Notes: generated by a model from the sequence alone, not told the origin. A stretch of 64,000 nucleotides of DNA from Dastarcus helophoroides (GCA_028583605.1 CM053332.1:13628442-13692441); one strand, 5' to 3'; positions 34,831-45,992 are shown, counted from the stretch's first letter. Translations and numbers: made by a program.

Positions 34831-35325
34831 TTTCAGATGTTTACTTTATAAGGGTGAAAGTTTCGTTACATCACAACTAATAACAATGTTGAATTTATTA
34901 ATTTCAAAAGTCATTTATCAAATATGACAATCGCTGGCGTTTTTTTATCGTTGAGTGTCGTCAGCCAACGTGGGGAATCTTCTAATTAAAATTCTTTTAT
35001 ACATTGTCAGCCGATATTGAATCCGTCAAAACGCTTTAGGATTTAGCATGTTTCCATCGGCTCCAGCTTGTTGTACCACAAATGAGCAAGTTGTTATACA
35101 ACTAAATTTATCCTTCAGACAATAAGAAACTTTGGTAGTGTATAATAGCGAATTAAACTAACCACTAATATCTCTCTGCTTTGCAACTTTCACAATTAAC
35201 GAAATCCTAATAAAATTCCCTGAATTCAATTTGCTACACATTATCAATTACAATCGCATTATTTTTTCTTTCATTAACAAGCTGATACCCGCGCCTTTGT
35301 CGGAATGAAAAATAGAGAAAGAATT
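34831..35325. other. unassigned AT-rich DNA
   Basis: No gene or repeat recognised. Confidence 0.35.
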
Positions 35326-35329
35326 TTTA

Positions 35330-35960
35330 GGCCACCTTTTTGAAAATTGCGACATTTTAAAATATACCTACTTTTTTTCAAAACGTCGACTCGTTTCAAC
35401 TTCTTCTAGAAATTTAATTTTGAAAATTTCGACTTTTTTCGAAGTTTTGCCTTCGTTTTAAATTTCCAACTTCTTTGACTGCTGATTTTTTGTATGTATT
35501 TTGGTTTTTTGGATTTTTTCTTTCATTACTAAAATTGAAATACAAATATTGTTCAGAGAATTTTGAAGATAACCAAGGACCATTCCATTCCAGCAGAAAA
35601 AAAAATTGCTCATTTCTGTCTATATTAAAATATTTTGTTTTTTTGGGAATTTCTGCCTTTTTGACAATTTCCTTTAATATTTTAACATTTTTTGATTATC
35701 CTGACCTTATGTCGAAGCTTCGAATTTGCTGAAAAATTTTGACTTTTTTCACATTTTCGTCCCTTTTTTTGAAAATGTAAACCTTTTTTCAAAATTCCCA
35801 ACTTGTTAACGAAAGTGTGTTTCTTTTTCAAAATTTTGACCCAAAATTTTAACTTTTTTGCCTGTCTGAGTGTTTTTAAATTCGATTTTCTTAAAAATTT
35901 CAATTCTTTTTGAAAATTTGAATTTTTTGAAAGTTTGACTACACTTCAAATGCTCGGATG
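35330..35960 (+). repeat. degenerate ~20-bp array, T-rich strand
   Basis: The quasi-repeat, containing at 35563-35595 an end fragment of the hammerhead-bearing family (GAAGATAACCAAGGACCATT). Confidence 0.75.
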
Positions 35961-35965
35961 AAATG

Positions 35966-36295
35966 AACGGGCTGGGCCATGGTTATCTTCAAAAATTGAA
36001 ATACAAGTCTTGTCCCCTGAAATCAAGAAAGATTAAAAAACACCACAAAGGTTGCTCTAACGCGTTTCGGTAGCCAAGCTGTCATCTTCAGAGAGATACG
36101 CAAAAGATGTTAGGTGAAGATGATAGCTTGGTTATCGAAACGCGTTAGAGCAACCTTTGTTCACCTAACATCTTTTGCGTATCTCTCTGAAGATGACAGC
36201 TTGGCTACCGAAACGCGTTAGAGCAACCTTTGTTGTGTTTTTTAATCTTTCTTGATTTCAGGGGACAAGATTTGTATTTCAGTTTTTAATTTTCG
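35966..36295. mobile_element. foldback element with three hammerhead-like cores
   Basis: Two arms of about 135 bp are near-perfect inverted copies. The left arm runs from TTCAAAAATTGAAATACAAG through the core and TCTCTGAAG to CACCTAAC, and the right arm is its mirror. Between the arms is a further short copy of the core. The cores lie at about 36054-36093 (-), 36115-36151 (+) and 36184-36222 (+), each with a short hairpin and GAAACGCGTTAGAG. The two outer cores are sequence-identical, which suggests recent formation or gene conversion. Confidence 0.88.
36184..36222 (+). ncRNA. hammerhead-ribozyme-like core
   Basis: CTCT, CTGAAGA, T, a hairpin around TTG, GAAA, CGCGTT, AGAG. CTCT and AGAG can pair as stem I, and AC-GC-GU gives a tiny stem III with cleavage triplet GTT. 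Stem II in this copy (GACAGC/GCTACC) has two mismatches, and one base is extra before stem II. It is probably decayed. Confidence 0.4.
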
Positions 36296-36299
36296 ATTG

Positions 36300-38740
36300 T
36301 AAAATTAAAAAAAGCTCTTGCATTATGCCTGTTTGTAGTAGTTACTTAAAAGTAAATGCACAAATCATGTACCTAACCTCGATGGTGGCACCTTCAATGG
36401 ATTTTAATCATACCGAGTTATTGTAAACGATCTATCCTTGGACCAATTTTTGCCCTTCTTGTTTCTATCGATTCGAGGATTTCTCAGAATACAACCGTAT
36501 TGCTTTTGGTGAAGATTGATGGAATATTTTAATTTTTATTAAAGAAAAACGTAGTTCATTACAGAAAAATTAAATTTCGGAATTTATACGTATTGTATGT
36601 CAGGTTCATCCCAAATAGAGTGTGAAAGGGTAAGACATAATTCCCTTTCGTTTTCATGAAAACCTCATTGAACGAATTTTTTTTATTTTTATTTTGAGAA
36701 ATTGTTTTGTGCTCTTTGTTCAAGTAATTTTTGTGTATCTATCAATGATGGCGAAATTATAACAAACGTGTCAAATCTAACACGTCAAATCTATTTATTT
36801 TAAAATTGTCATCACCTAAGAACAATAATCACTGATTATCTTGAGATAGCTGAATCGCTAGAAACTACACAATATACGATGAATGTAAGGAACCGAAATA
36901 AAGTGTACTGTAGTATAACTGTCGTGGAAACAGAAACTGCACAAATCGCGCATTGTTTTTAGTTGACAATTTTATCATTAAATTCTTACAGAAAGCTCTC
37001 TAAACAAAACCGAACAAAACATCTTCATTTACAACCACTGTAACTAGTAATAGAGAAAATGCAATATGATTAGGATTATTTTTTGTAACATTCATGTTTA
37101 TGTTAGGAACAGCTTTGGGAAGACAAAAGTATATCTTTGCGTGTTGAGCTAGAAGACGAACTTTCGGCTTTTTTCTAGAAGTTTGGAGTTCGAAGCAAAT
37201 TTTTTCAGCTGAAAATTAACCTGTCGAAAAAAAAGTGAAAAATTTAATTGCAGGCTAAAAAGAAAATTCCCGCTGCGTGCACCTTTGGTTTTGCCAACGC
37301 AACGATTTTTGAATTTTTGCTTTCTTTATCAAAAGATCGACCACATTTGGAGAAAAAATACAATTTTAAAGGACAATAATTTTCGGTTAATTACCACTTT
37401 TGGGCTAGAACTAAATCGAATGAACTGGAGCTCAGCGCATTAGAATATTTAATGGACTGCATGTAGTTATTTTTCCGGATTAACTTTATGGAATTATTTA
37501 AGTGTGTCGTTTATAATCATATTTTTTACGTAGGAATAAAACATTAAAGAGGAAGTTATTAAAAAATATCTTAGGTCTTATGGGGAACAATTTGTCTAAT
37601 TGTACCAGAACCTACAGGAATACACTTGGAATAATATCTCCTAAACATGAATTTCGCTACTTCCATTAATTTTTATAACATCACTTTAGCAATGATTGTT
37701 TAGTTGTAACAAGGAAGCCACAAAAACGAACTCTAAACAGTTTTGGTTAGATACGGAAATTTTCCGAATATTTGGTGTGTTTATTCTATCTCTGCATATT
37801 TCAAGCATGGATAAAGGTGTGCGATCCATTATGTATAAAGTTCTTTGATACGTTTTATTAAAAGGAAATTCTGTTTATTTTATAAACGAGTAAAAATAAA
37901 AGAAGCAAAGAGAAAACCTTTTTGGGGAATGAGGAAATATTCATGTCCTTATTTAATATCGTTAAACGACCATGTATTGACAGATAGGGTCCTTTGTCGG
38001 CTACCTGAGAGGCTGCAGATACATTCCACTCCCTTTGATCTAGCTGATTGAAAGGATCTCTAAACATACACAAAACTGGTATAAATTAAAAATGGTACGA
38101 TTCAAATGTAGGGGAATTTCATAATGAGAAATTTACTTTCATGGCATCGCCAACGCAACAGATCAAACAAATCCTGGCGAATATTCGAGACGTTTTTATG
38201 ATCAGTTCGTTTGGTCTTTATTTTCCATTTTGTTTTTTCATTATTTTAATTTCTGGAACAAATTCTAATAACAGCTTTACGTATGTATTTGTTTTATGAC
38301 ATCCATCATTTTAAATATAACTTATGTACTAGTAAGTCCAGTAGTATTTAAAAAGAGTATATTTTCGACATCGTTATAAGTTAGCTTTAAGGTAATTTTT
38401 TTTAGTCGTCTTTATAACAAGTACTTTTTGTAACAAGATGACCCGATATTAAATTTAAAATTTACTGCTTTGCTACGGTTAGAAGGTACAAGTATTTCAT
38501 AATATGATACATGCCAGCGAATCTTAATATGACGTGAAAAATTTGGAGCAAAAATGTCGCATTATTAGGATGTTTATAAGAGAATTTCCATCATCTGACG
38601 CAATATTGAAGTGAAATGGAACAAGAAATACGTACACAATGACTGGGTGTTTATTACCCGATCTCAATCCTAAATATCTCCATAGATAAAAATCGATGAG
38701 TTAATAAACGCGTATTCTCTTTCACATATACATTGATTTT
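36300..38740. other. unassigned DNA, mostly AT-rich
   Basis: No clear gene. A segment at 36678-36748 recurs at 60860-60930. A 55-bp minus-strand block at 38005-38059 is bounded by TTTGTGTATGTTTAG and CAG/GTAGCC, like a small exon. The frame at 37845-38051 on + has no family resemblance. Confidence 0.35.
36678..36748. repeat. 71-bp dispersed repeat, copy a
   Basis: GAGAAATTGTTTTGTGCTCT and TTGTTCAAGTAATTTTTGTG here match 60860-60930 with only a few changes. The nature of the repeat is unknown. Confidence 0.8.
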
Positions 38741-38749
38741 ATTTAAAAA

Positions 38750-40790
38750 TTAGACTTTTTTAAATTCCATTACTAATTGGAAAATTTCTTCTTAGATTTT
38801 TTTCAAAATTTCAACTTTAATATAAAAAGTTTAGTCCTGAGATTTCAAAAAATCTAAAAATGTATTCTTAAAATGATGGTGGGTGAAAACAGCAGTGAAA
38901 GTGCTTTTCAAAGTTTTAAGTTTAAAGCTGGAACCACATCAATAATAATTTGTGTCGTATTTTGCATCTGTCATAAAAGTTAGGTTATTTCCGAAATTTT
39001 TGACTGTATTTGAAGAAATTAGGATGAATACAAACGATTTCAGCGCTCTAACACACAAAATAACTATTTATACCACAAAAGATCCACCTTGAACGAAAAA
39101 TATGTTTCGTAAATTTTAAAGTACAAACACCACACAATTTTTTATTGGATCCAGCTTAAGTTCATAGTTTTTATTTCCTTTACCACGAAAATTTCGACTC
39201 TAACTTGAAGATTCAACTTTTATTTTTTAATTTTCAACTAAAATTTAAAATTTTTACTCCACAAAGTTTGATACTTTTAAAGAAACTTTGAGCTCAAATT
39301 GAATTTTTTTATACAGATTTATGATCTTTTGTCGAGATTCTTGAAATTTTCATAGCATATATATTTTGGTGAATAAATTCACTTCGTATCGAATGTTTTT
39401 AAAAACTTCGTCTTTCTTGAAAAGTTAGGTTTTTTGGAAAATTTTTACATTTTGCAATTACTACGTTTTTAAAACTTACACTTTTTTAAGAATTGTGGTT
39501 TTTCCATGAAATTTTAACTTATTTTGAAAATTCGGACACCTATTTGAAATTTCAACTTTCCTCTAACAATAAATGTTAACTTTTCGTTATATTTTCGTTA
39601 TTTTTTTTGTAATGCTCTACTTTTTTGAAAAGATCGATTATCTAAAAAGTTGACGCCTTTTGAAAATTTTGACATTTGTTCAACTTTTTCTAAATTTAGG
39701 CTTTTTCGCAAAATTTGAATTTTTCGGAATTTCAAATTTTTAAAAATTTGCCATTTTTAAAATTTCAATATTTTTGTGGAACGTTTTTTCAATTTTTTTG
39801 TGAAAAATTTGAGTTATTTTGAAAAATTTTCGACCAGTTTTAATTTTTTTTCATAATGTTTTCTTTTTTGGAAAATTTCGATGGTTCAAAGTTTCAATTT
39901 TTTTTCGTAAACGTAGGCCCAGTTGAAAATTTTGAATTTTTTAAGTTTTATTTTTTCAAAATTTTCACCATTTGAAAATTTTTTACTTTTTTCGAAAATG
40001 TAAAGTTTTCTATTAACTGGACTTTTTCAGTATTTCGATTTTTTTTTTGAAATCTTTGAATTTCTTTCAAAATTTTACTTTTTTTCGTAATTAAAACCTT
40101 TTGGAAAATTTCAGTTATTAAAAACCTATTTTTTAACTTACTTTTACCTTTGTTGTGTTTTTTAATCTTTCTTGGTTTGAGGGGACAAGATTTGTATTTT
40201 AATTTTTGAAGATAACCAAGGACCAGTCCGTTCCACCGAAATTTTCGACCTTTTGCAAAATTGTAACTTTCTTAAAAATTTTGACTTTGGGAAATTTGGA
40301 ACTTTATGAAAATTTCGTCTTATCCTCAATTTTTCAGTTCTTTTTTCGTAAATTTCGTTTTTTTTCAAAATTTCAGCATTTTAAAAATGTCGATATTTTT
40401 CAAAATTTCCAGTACTTTTTAAAATGTTTTCCCCTTTTTAAAAAAAATAATAACTTTTTTTTAAATCGTACCTTTCTCAAATGTTTGATTTTTTAAAAAT
40501 AATTTTTTAAATAATTTTGGTTTCTATCCGATATTTAGACTTTCAAAAAATTCGATTTTCGTTGGAAAATTTAACATCTAATTTTTGTTTTTTTTTATTT
40601 CAATTTTCTTTCAAAATTGAAAATCGAGAAGGCGAAATTTGGAGATTATCCGTTATTTTACAATGCTATTCAAAATGTAGACATTTTTTAGAAAAATATT
40701 GGAATTTCGATTTTCGTTTTGAGAATTAAAGTGGAAAATTTGAGTAGTAAAATTGAGTAGCAAATTTTGATCTTTTTTTTAATTTAATTT
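38750..40790 (+). repeat. degenerate ~20-bp array, T-rich strand, interrupted
   Basis: It is patchy at 38750-39170 and typical at 39170-40143 and 40246-40790. It is broken by a family fragment at 40144-40245. No terminal repeats were found. Confidence 0.7.
40144..40245 (+). repeat. hammerhead-bearing repeat family, outer part
   Basis: TTACCTTTGTTGTGTTTTTT, then AATCTTTCTTGGTTTGAGGG, GACAAGATTTGTATTT, then GAAGATAACCAAGGACCAGT and CCGTTCCACCG. The core itself is missing. It sits cleanly within the array, which resumes at AAATTTTCG. Confidence 0.8.
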
Positions 40791-40796
40791 TTTTAA

Positions 40797-40900
40797 AATT
40801 TAATCCAAAGGGCAACACCATTATGCCTTTAAAGCACTGCGAGTAGGATGCGGAAACAGGCCTAGATGGCGATAAACCGCCTTCAAACAAGGATAGCGTG
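40797..40900 (-). mobile_element. LINE 3' end fragment
   Basis: The wording GGGCAACACCATTATGCCTT and CACTGCGAGTAGGATGCGG matches the 3' ends at 2176-2260 and, inverted, 59990-60070. It is about 105 bp, severely 5'-truncated, with no coding content. Confidence 0.8.
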
Positions 40901-40929
40901 GAAGTTTTGAAAACAAACTCCAAGAAACA

Positions 40930-41910
40930 TTTCCAAAAAGTTTTGTAATGAAGTCCATAAATTAAAATTTTGAGATAAAGCTGCGACCGTATTTTTTAAA
41001 ATCTCAAATTTAAAGTCAAAATTTCTCAAAGTAAGTCAAAATTCTTAAAATTATTAACAGAATTTTTTTTCCAAATAGATGTCTACATTTTAAACAAATT
41101 GATCACCCCCTCTGCTTACAAATGCTCTCTTTTGACTTGTAGAGCAGCACGTACACGCAGATCAGCCGACGGAACTAACACTTTGTTTTTCAGTGGCGAA
41201 ATTTGGAATTAGTAGTAACTTTGGAACGTATCGATTTTTTTTTTGCAAATTTATAAGGTTTTTTAAATCCAACATTCTGGAAATTTCGTTTTGTTTCTCA
41301 AAATTTCGACATTGATCTCAATATTAGTTTATCCAAATTCTGCTGACGCTACTCTGGGGCAAAGTGGGGTCCTTGTCTCCCCCTAACTCAAGCATAGAAA
41401 ATAAATATTCAGCCGGGAAATCTCGATATTTCGAATTCGTCGCAAACTCGTCCTGATTTCGAAATTTCAACAAAATTTTACTTACTCCCTCTGAGATGTT
41501 TCGAACTTTTACGAAGTTTAGTTTTTCTTTCTTTTTTTTTTGTTTTATTTGTTTATTTATTTTTTAGAAACTTTGGTCTTTTTCTCGAAATTTTGATCTT
41601 TTTTTTATCGAAATTGCTATATTTTTCTAGAAATATCGTAATTTTTCAAAATTCGTTTTTGTTTTCGGAAATTTTGATTTTTTCCTCAAAATTCTTCTTT
41701 TTCTTGCTTCGATATTTTGTTCAGAATCTGTATGTTTTTCAAAATTTCGACTTTTATCTCGAAATCCCTATCCTTTATGTTTCTGGAGAATCTCAACTTT
41801 TTCCTCAAAATTCGTCCCTTTCTCGAAATTTTGTTATTCTCAAAATTCGACTTTTTTATAGACTTTTTTAAAAATCTGATTATTTTTTTCAAAACTGAAC
41901 TTTCTGGTGC
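40930..41910 (+). repeat. degenerate array, two blocks
   Basis: The first block, 40930-41100, is A-rich; 41220-41910 is T-rich. Between them (41105-41220) lies a GC-richer piece with CAGTGGCGAAATTTGG, which resembles a hAT end. At 41340-41420 the phrase CCCCCTAACTCAAGCATAG, then AAAATAAATATTCAGCC is shared with 51220-51280 and with 50150 and 50690 in part. Confidence 0.65.
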
Positions 41911-42364
41911 CTAATTTTCATTTTGCACAGTCCCAATAGGTTTGAACATTTATCAGATTGAGTTTGGGGAAGATCGAAACTGGTCTTTGGTTCCCGAACT
42001 TCTAAATCTGATAGTTCAAAGCTATTGGTCTATGCATTAGCATATTTGAGTTCTCTGGTCTTTTCCAGAGTAACTGTTTCTGTTAAATGGATCGACTGCT
42101 AGTCATTCAGCTACCTATGATCCAGTACTACAAGTGTGGAGGAGTGTATTATTGCAGTATAATTCATATTCTATTTGTGTAGTGCTTGTTGGAACTATTC
42201 CACAGTTTCTTTCACAAACCAATAGGTGGAGCTTTACTTACAAATAACATTTATTGGTATTTATAATTTCTTCAATGTATACTTGCTGCTGATGCCAGGG
42301 CATTTGTCTAATAAATATACTATTTTTTTAAATGGCCTTAAAACATTATTAATCATTTTTTTTT
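41911..42364. other. unassigned DNA
   Basis: No gene, RNA or repeat recognised. Confidence 0.35.
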
Positions 42365-42600
42365 GTGGAACAGACTGGTTCTTGGTTATCTTCAAAAATT
42401 GAAATACAAATCTTGTCCCCTAAAACAAAGAAAGATTAAAAAGCACATCAAAGGTTGTTCTAACGCGTTTCGATAGCCAAGCTATCATCTTCAGTATCTC
42501 TCTGAAGATGATAGCTTGGCTATCGAAACGCGTTAGAGCAACCTTTGTTGTGTTTCTTAATCTTTCTTGGTTTCAGGGGACAATATTTATATTTCAATTA
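42365..42600. mobile_element. foldback copy of the hammerhead-bearing family
   Basis: The left arm is GTGGAACAGACTGGTTCTTG, TTCAAAAATTGAAATACAAA, CTTGTCCCC, AAAGATTAAAAAG and the core on minus (42457-42494). The right arm has the core on + (42499-42537), then GAGCAACCTTTGTTGTG, AATCTTTCTTGGTTTCAGGG and GACAATATTTATATTTCAAT. The arms abut almost without a spacer. The right arm lacks the last GAAGATAACC...GTTCCAC part. Confidence 0.88.
42499..42537 (+). ncRNA. hammerhead-ribozyme-like core, best-preserved copy
   Basis: TCTCT, CTGAAGA, T, perfect stem GATAGC/GCTATC with loop TTG, GAAA, CGCGTT, AGAG. CTCT pairs with AGAG as stem I. AC/GU with loop GC makes a tiny stem III before the triplet GTT, as in small type I hammerheads of Penelope-like elements. 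The one departure is the extra T between CTGAAGA and stem II. A mirror copy lies at 42457-42494. Confidence 0.5.
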
Positions 42601-42894
42601 TTAATCATGAAGATTAAAACTTTAAGCACAGTTTTATTAATTTTATTATGGTATCAGCAAATATTTTTAGGTCAAGAATACAACTTAACGCACAAACTAA
42701 CCTAAAGCAGCGGCATGAGCCCAATGAAGCGTCCCTAACGTGTTTAACTTGGCGAAAGTGTACGGGTTGTTTCCTTTTGCCCCGCATTAACCTTTGAAGA
42801 TTAAAAGAGGAACAATCGGCGCGGAACGCAGCTTTTCAATAACAAAATGAACACACTAATCTTTGCAAGGACGGTGCGGTGATCACGCCTGCTT

Positions 42895-43300
42895 ATTTAT
42901 TACTAGCTGACCCCCGCGCATGATCCAATAACTTCATTTCAAAATAAATTTTCTCATTCGATTTTAATAGAAAAGGTTCTTGCACCTGATTCCAGTACGC
43001 GCTAGAATTATAGGTGGCGTGCAATATTATGTCAGCCATAGACATTGGTTCCGCTTTTATATGTTCTGTATTATAACCTCAAATAAAACTGTTCTTAGTT
43101 CTTTGAAGTAAAACATTGAGTTTTACTGGAATAAAAATTACTTGGAATTTACCCCTGAAAATACTCTACATTTTAGTAAAAGTTTCATTAAAATCGATGA
43201 AGCAGTTTCTGAGATTAGCCCGGACAAAGACAAGTCGACAGACAGACGGACCCTTGGAGGATTTAATTTTTATAATATTGATAAATGTATTGTCTTATTT
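42895..43300 (+). repeat. LINE 3'-region-like repeat (ACTAGCTGACC...CAGACAGACGGA)
   Basis: It begins TTATTACTAGCTGACCCCCG and ends with AAAATCGATGAAGCAGTTTC, then ACAGACAGACGGACCC. This layout is widespread in insect genomes at the 3' ends of RTE-like or related LINEs. A related piece is at 44755-44930. No ORF of the element remains. The clade is a guess. Confidence 0.55.
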
Positions 43301-44754
43301 ATAATGTTTATAAGGTTTATGATGCATTGGGAGCATTTTTTGGAACAATGACTTCAGTAATGTAAATCCCAAGTTTTTGGTCTCCAATTTTTCAGTTTCA
43401 AATTAGTTTTACAATTTTTCTTGTAACATTTTGATTTAGGAATGGAAATTTAGACTTTTTTTGGAAATTTCGACTTACGTCTTCAAATTTTGACTAAAAC
43501 GTCGAAATTTCCTGTTAAACTCGTTAGCTTTTAAATCATGTTGTTTTTAATTTTGTCAATCAGATTTTTTCCTCTTCAGTGTCGACTATCGCGATATGAA
43601 TCAGCAAATTTTGATCAACTTGGTAGAGTAGTGAAATTTGGTAACATCTAAAAAAAGATGATACAATATTTCTTGAATTCCTTACAATCGAAAGTAGTTA
43701 TCCTTTTAGACTGGTTTGCCTCTAAATCTGAAAAAGCCGTTTTCGCTTTTTTCCAGTCAGATTCTTCCCCATTCATTAAAGCACCGCATGCCACTCGGAG
43801 TTATAATAAAAGAACTTCAGTTTATTGTAATTATAAATATAAGAATAAAAATCGACGAACCTTATATTTTTATTTCTTTGTAGGTTTTGTAAGAAATACT
43901 TTTGTAATAATTAAGTTTATCATGTTTCAATTTGAAATTACATAGTCGTAGTTTTCTCTAATATTTTTAACCCTAATTAATAAAAATGAATTCCGCATTC
44001 AAACAATTTTTTTCTCCAGATAGAGAGATACATACAATGATCATGGAGCTTTCTCAATCGTGACTTACTTAGTTTCATTATAAATTAAATAATTTCTCTT
44101 TCGCAATATGTGTTCGTATTATGCCTTTCTCTCCCCTACTTATCCATTAATTCTGTCTAGTTCGCATGTTACCTATTTCGGATTTTTGTAAAATAATAGT
44201 TGCTCTTAATAAATTTCTAATTATATAAAATTTATGTATCGAGAGGAGGTTATGTAAAAAATATATTATTAATGCAATCTAAAGAAAGTTATTGTAAATG
44301 AACTGATTATATAAAATGTTTCGCACAATTTCCTTTACATTTCTTGTACATGCTCATTACGTATTTAACATGACAGTTTATGGAAATAACGAGCGCTAAT
44401 TGTAAGCAAAAATGTTCTTAATTCTAAGAAAATGTATGTAAAACAAATTGGGTCGTATAATTAAAATAATAGTCACAATTTGAATGAATTATGGAAATAT
44501 CGTAATTGGTCATTCATTATTAAGTTATTACATTTTCTTTGAAATATTTATAGTTACCTATTCCTTAGACAAGATAGGGAACATTCCGTGGATCCCTATC
44601 GGGTTTTTCAACTCTTGGACCATATACCGGGCCATTCACATGAGAGTATGACCCTCACGTGCCCGAAATGCAACCCAGTCTAAGAGCTGAAGGGATGATA
44701 AGTTATAATATGTGCGTTGGACACCCCTGACAGTGGCGCGCATGTGTATAGACG
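43301..44754. other. unassigned DNA with a small array remnant
   Basis: 43370-43560 carries short TTTCGACTT-type phrases. A pyrimidine-rich TTTTCGCTTTTTTCCAG near 43740-43757 looks like a splice acceptor, but no donor-bounded exon follows. 44570-44740 is GC-richer and unrecognised. Confidence 0.35.
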
Positions 44755-44930
44755 TTTACTGAAATAGAAATAGTCTAAAAGGTACTCCCAAAAATACTCC
44801 ACATTTGAGTAAAAGTTTCATTAACGTTGACGTAACAATTTTCGAGATTACTGTGGACAAAAAATCAGCCGACAGACGGACACTTAGATACTTCAATTTT
44901 AATAATATAGATTGGCTTACATTCGGACTC
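44755..44930 (+). repeat. second copy of the 42895-43300 repeat, 3' part
   Basis: AAATACTCCACATTTGAGTA, AAAGTTTCATTAA and GCCGACAGACGGACACTTAG match the other copy, which has AAATACTCTACATTTTAGTA and CGACAGACAGACGGACCCTT. Confidence 0.75.
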
Positions 44931-45370
44931 GTGACGGTCATATTCTGATGTAAATCGCCGTGTGCGTTATGTTGTATTGTATTGTATAATTTAAAAATTA
45001 TAAAGATTTGTGACCAATAACTTTTATTGCTTTACACAAGCATAAACTTTCATATGCAAGTGATATATACTTTTTGCTTCAAATACATATTAAAAAGGTG
45101 GCATTTAAAGAGCTTAACTTTAAATACTGTAAGTATCAAATCAACGTCGCCTTGTGCAAAATGGAGAAACCACCTCAATAAATACAACTTTATATTTTAT
45201 GGCGTTATAAAGCAGAAATGCCCGACTTATTGATTTTCAAATACAATTTGCACACTCACAATGAGAAATTTAATATCACAGTTAAATATTCAAATTAAAT
45301 TATTCTCAAGTAGTATTAGCAAATGCGTTCGAGTTTCAATTTTGCAGCAATTATTAAGGGAAAACGCAAA
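44931..45370. other. putative 5' flank of the two-exon candidate
   Basis: No repeat is recognised. The in-frame TAA at about 45355 lies just upstream of the candidate coding start. ATTTTGCAG near 45345 could be an acceptor or part of a 5' UTR. Confidence 0.3.
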
Positions 45371-45375
45371 TCCAA

Positions 45376-45618
45376 ATGAAACTATATTCCGGTGTAATGA
45401 GCAATCATCCCAAATCCTATTACCCACAAATCTATGTGTCCGCACCAGTGCCCTCCTACCCGCAAAGCCCCAAGAGGTAATAAATACCATCATTAGATAT
45501 AATAATGGTCATATAGAATGGGACAGTTAAGTTAATTTTATAAAATACGTTTTTTCTTTTCAGGGCCACCCTATTCATTGTTCAAACTACAAGAAAGCAA
45601 GCAATTTACAAAATTGAG
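45376..45618 (+). CDS. candidate protein-coding gene, two exons (unidentified)
   Basis: Exon 1 is 45376-45476 and exon 2 is 45564-45618. Exon 1 starts at ATG 45376 (or ATG 45397 in the same frame) and encodes MKLYSGVMSNHPKSYY, then PQIYVSAPVPSYPQSPK. It ends at a GTAATA donor. The 87-bp intron ends in a textbook pyrimidine tract, TTTTTTCTTTTCAG. Exon 2 completes an arginine codon, encodes ATLFIVQTTRKQAIYKIE in phase 0 and ends at an excellent GTAAGT donor. The frame runs across the junction without stops, while the other two frames of exon 1 or 2 stop or do not join. The proline- and tyrosine-rich N-terminus followed by an ordered-looking segment is protein-like. I do not recognise the family, and later exons were not located with confidence. 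Confidence 0.6.
45477..45563 (+). other. predicted intron, 87 bp
   Basis: Donor GTAATA, acceptor TTTTCTTTTCAG. The size is in the usual insect short-intron range. Phase 2: the arginine codon is split AG/G. Confidence 0.6.
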
Positions 45619-45694
45619 GTAAGTTTTGGCACGTAATGCATGCAGTAAAACGTGAAACTGGAGTAAAAACTACATTCACTGTCGAGTTGAAAAA

Positions 45695-45815
45695 TCACCA
45701 AGTATCTCTCTGAAGATCATAGCGTGGCTATCGAAACGCGTTAGAGCAACCTTTGTTGTGTTATTTAATCTTTCCTGGTTTTAGGGGACAATATTTGTAT
45801 CTCAATTTTTACCAA
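45695..45815 (+). repeat. hammerhead-bearing repeat family, single-arm copy
   Basis: The core lies at 45705-45745 (CTGAAGATCATAGCGTGGCT, then ATCGAAACGCGTTAGAG). It is followed by CAACCTTTGTTGTGTTATTT, AATCTTTCCTGGTTTTAGGG and GACAATATTTGTATCTCAAT. ACCAAGTAT precedes the core and ACCAAGTATG follows the right end. These 9-base direct repeats (ACCAAGTAT at about 45698 and 45809) could be a target duplication. Confidence 0.8.
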
Positions 45816-45992
45816 GTATGTTGAGTTTTTTTAAGATTACGTGGTGAAAAAGCCTTGCATTACTTACTGTTTTGGTTGATCTGTCAAGTGTCACTTCGAT
45901 GTTTTATTTATGTAAAGAAATTATAATTTTCTTAAGCAAAGGTACATTTACTGATTAAACAAGTAGAAAACAATTCGAAAACTAATACAACC

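Noticed and set aside
43658..43945. 95-codon frame with an upstream TTTTCGCTTTTTTCCAG acceptor
   Set aside because: No donor closes a sensible exon and the peptide is low-complexity. The acceptor alone is weak evidence.
44570..44740. GC-richer segment considered as a tRNA or other structured RNA
   Set aside because: No cloverleaf, no A/B box pair in the right spacing and no recognisable RNA family features.
45261..45530. 89-codon frame MRNLISQLN...
   Set aside because: It overlaps the better candidate exon in another frame and runs through the predicted donor into the intron.
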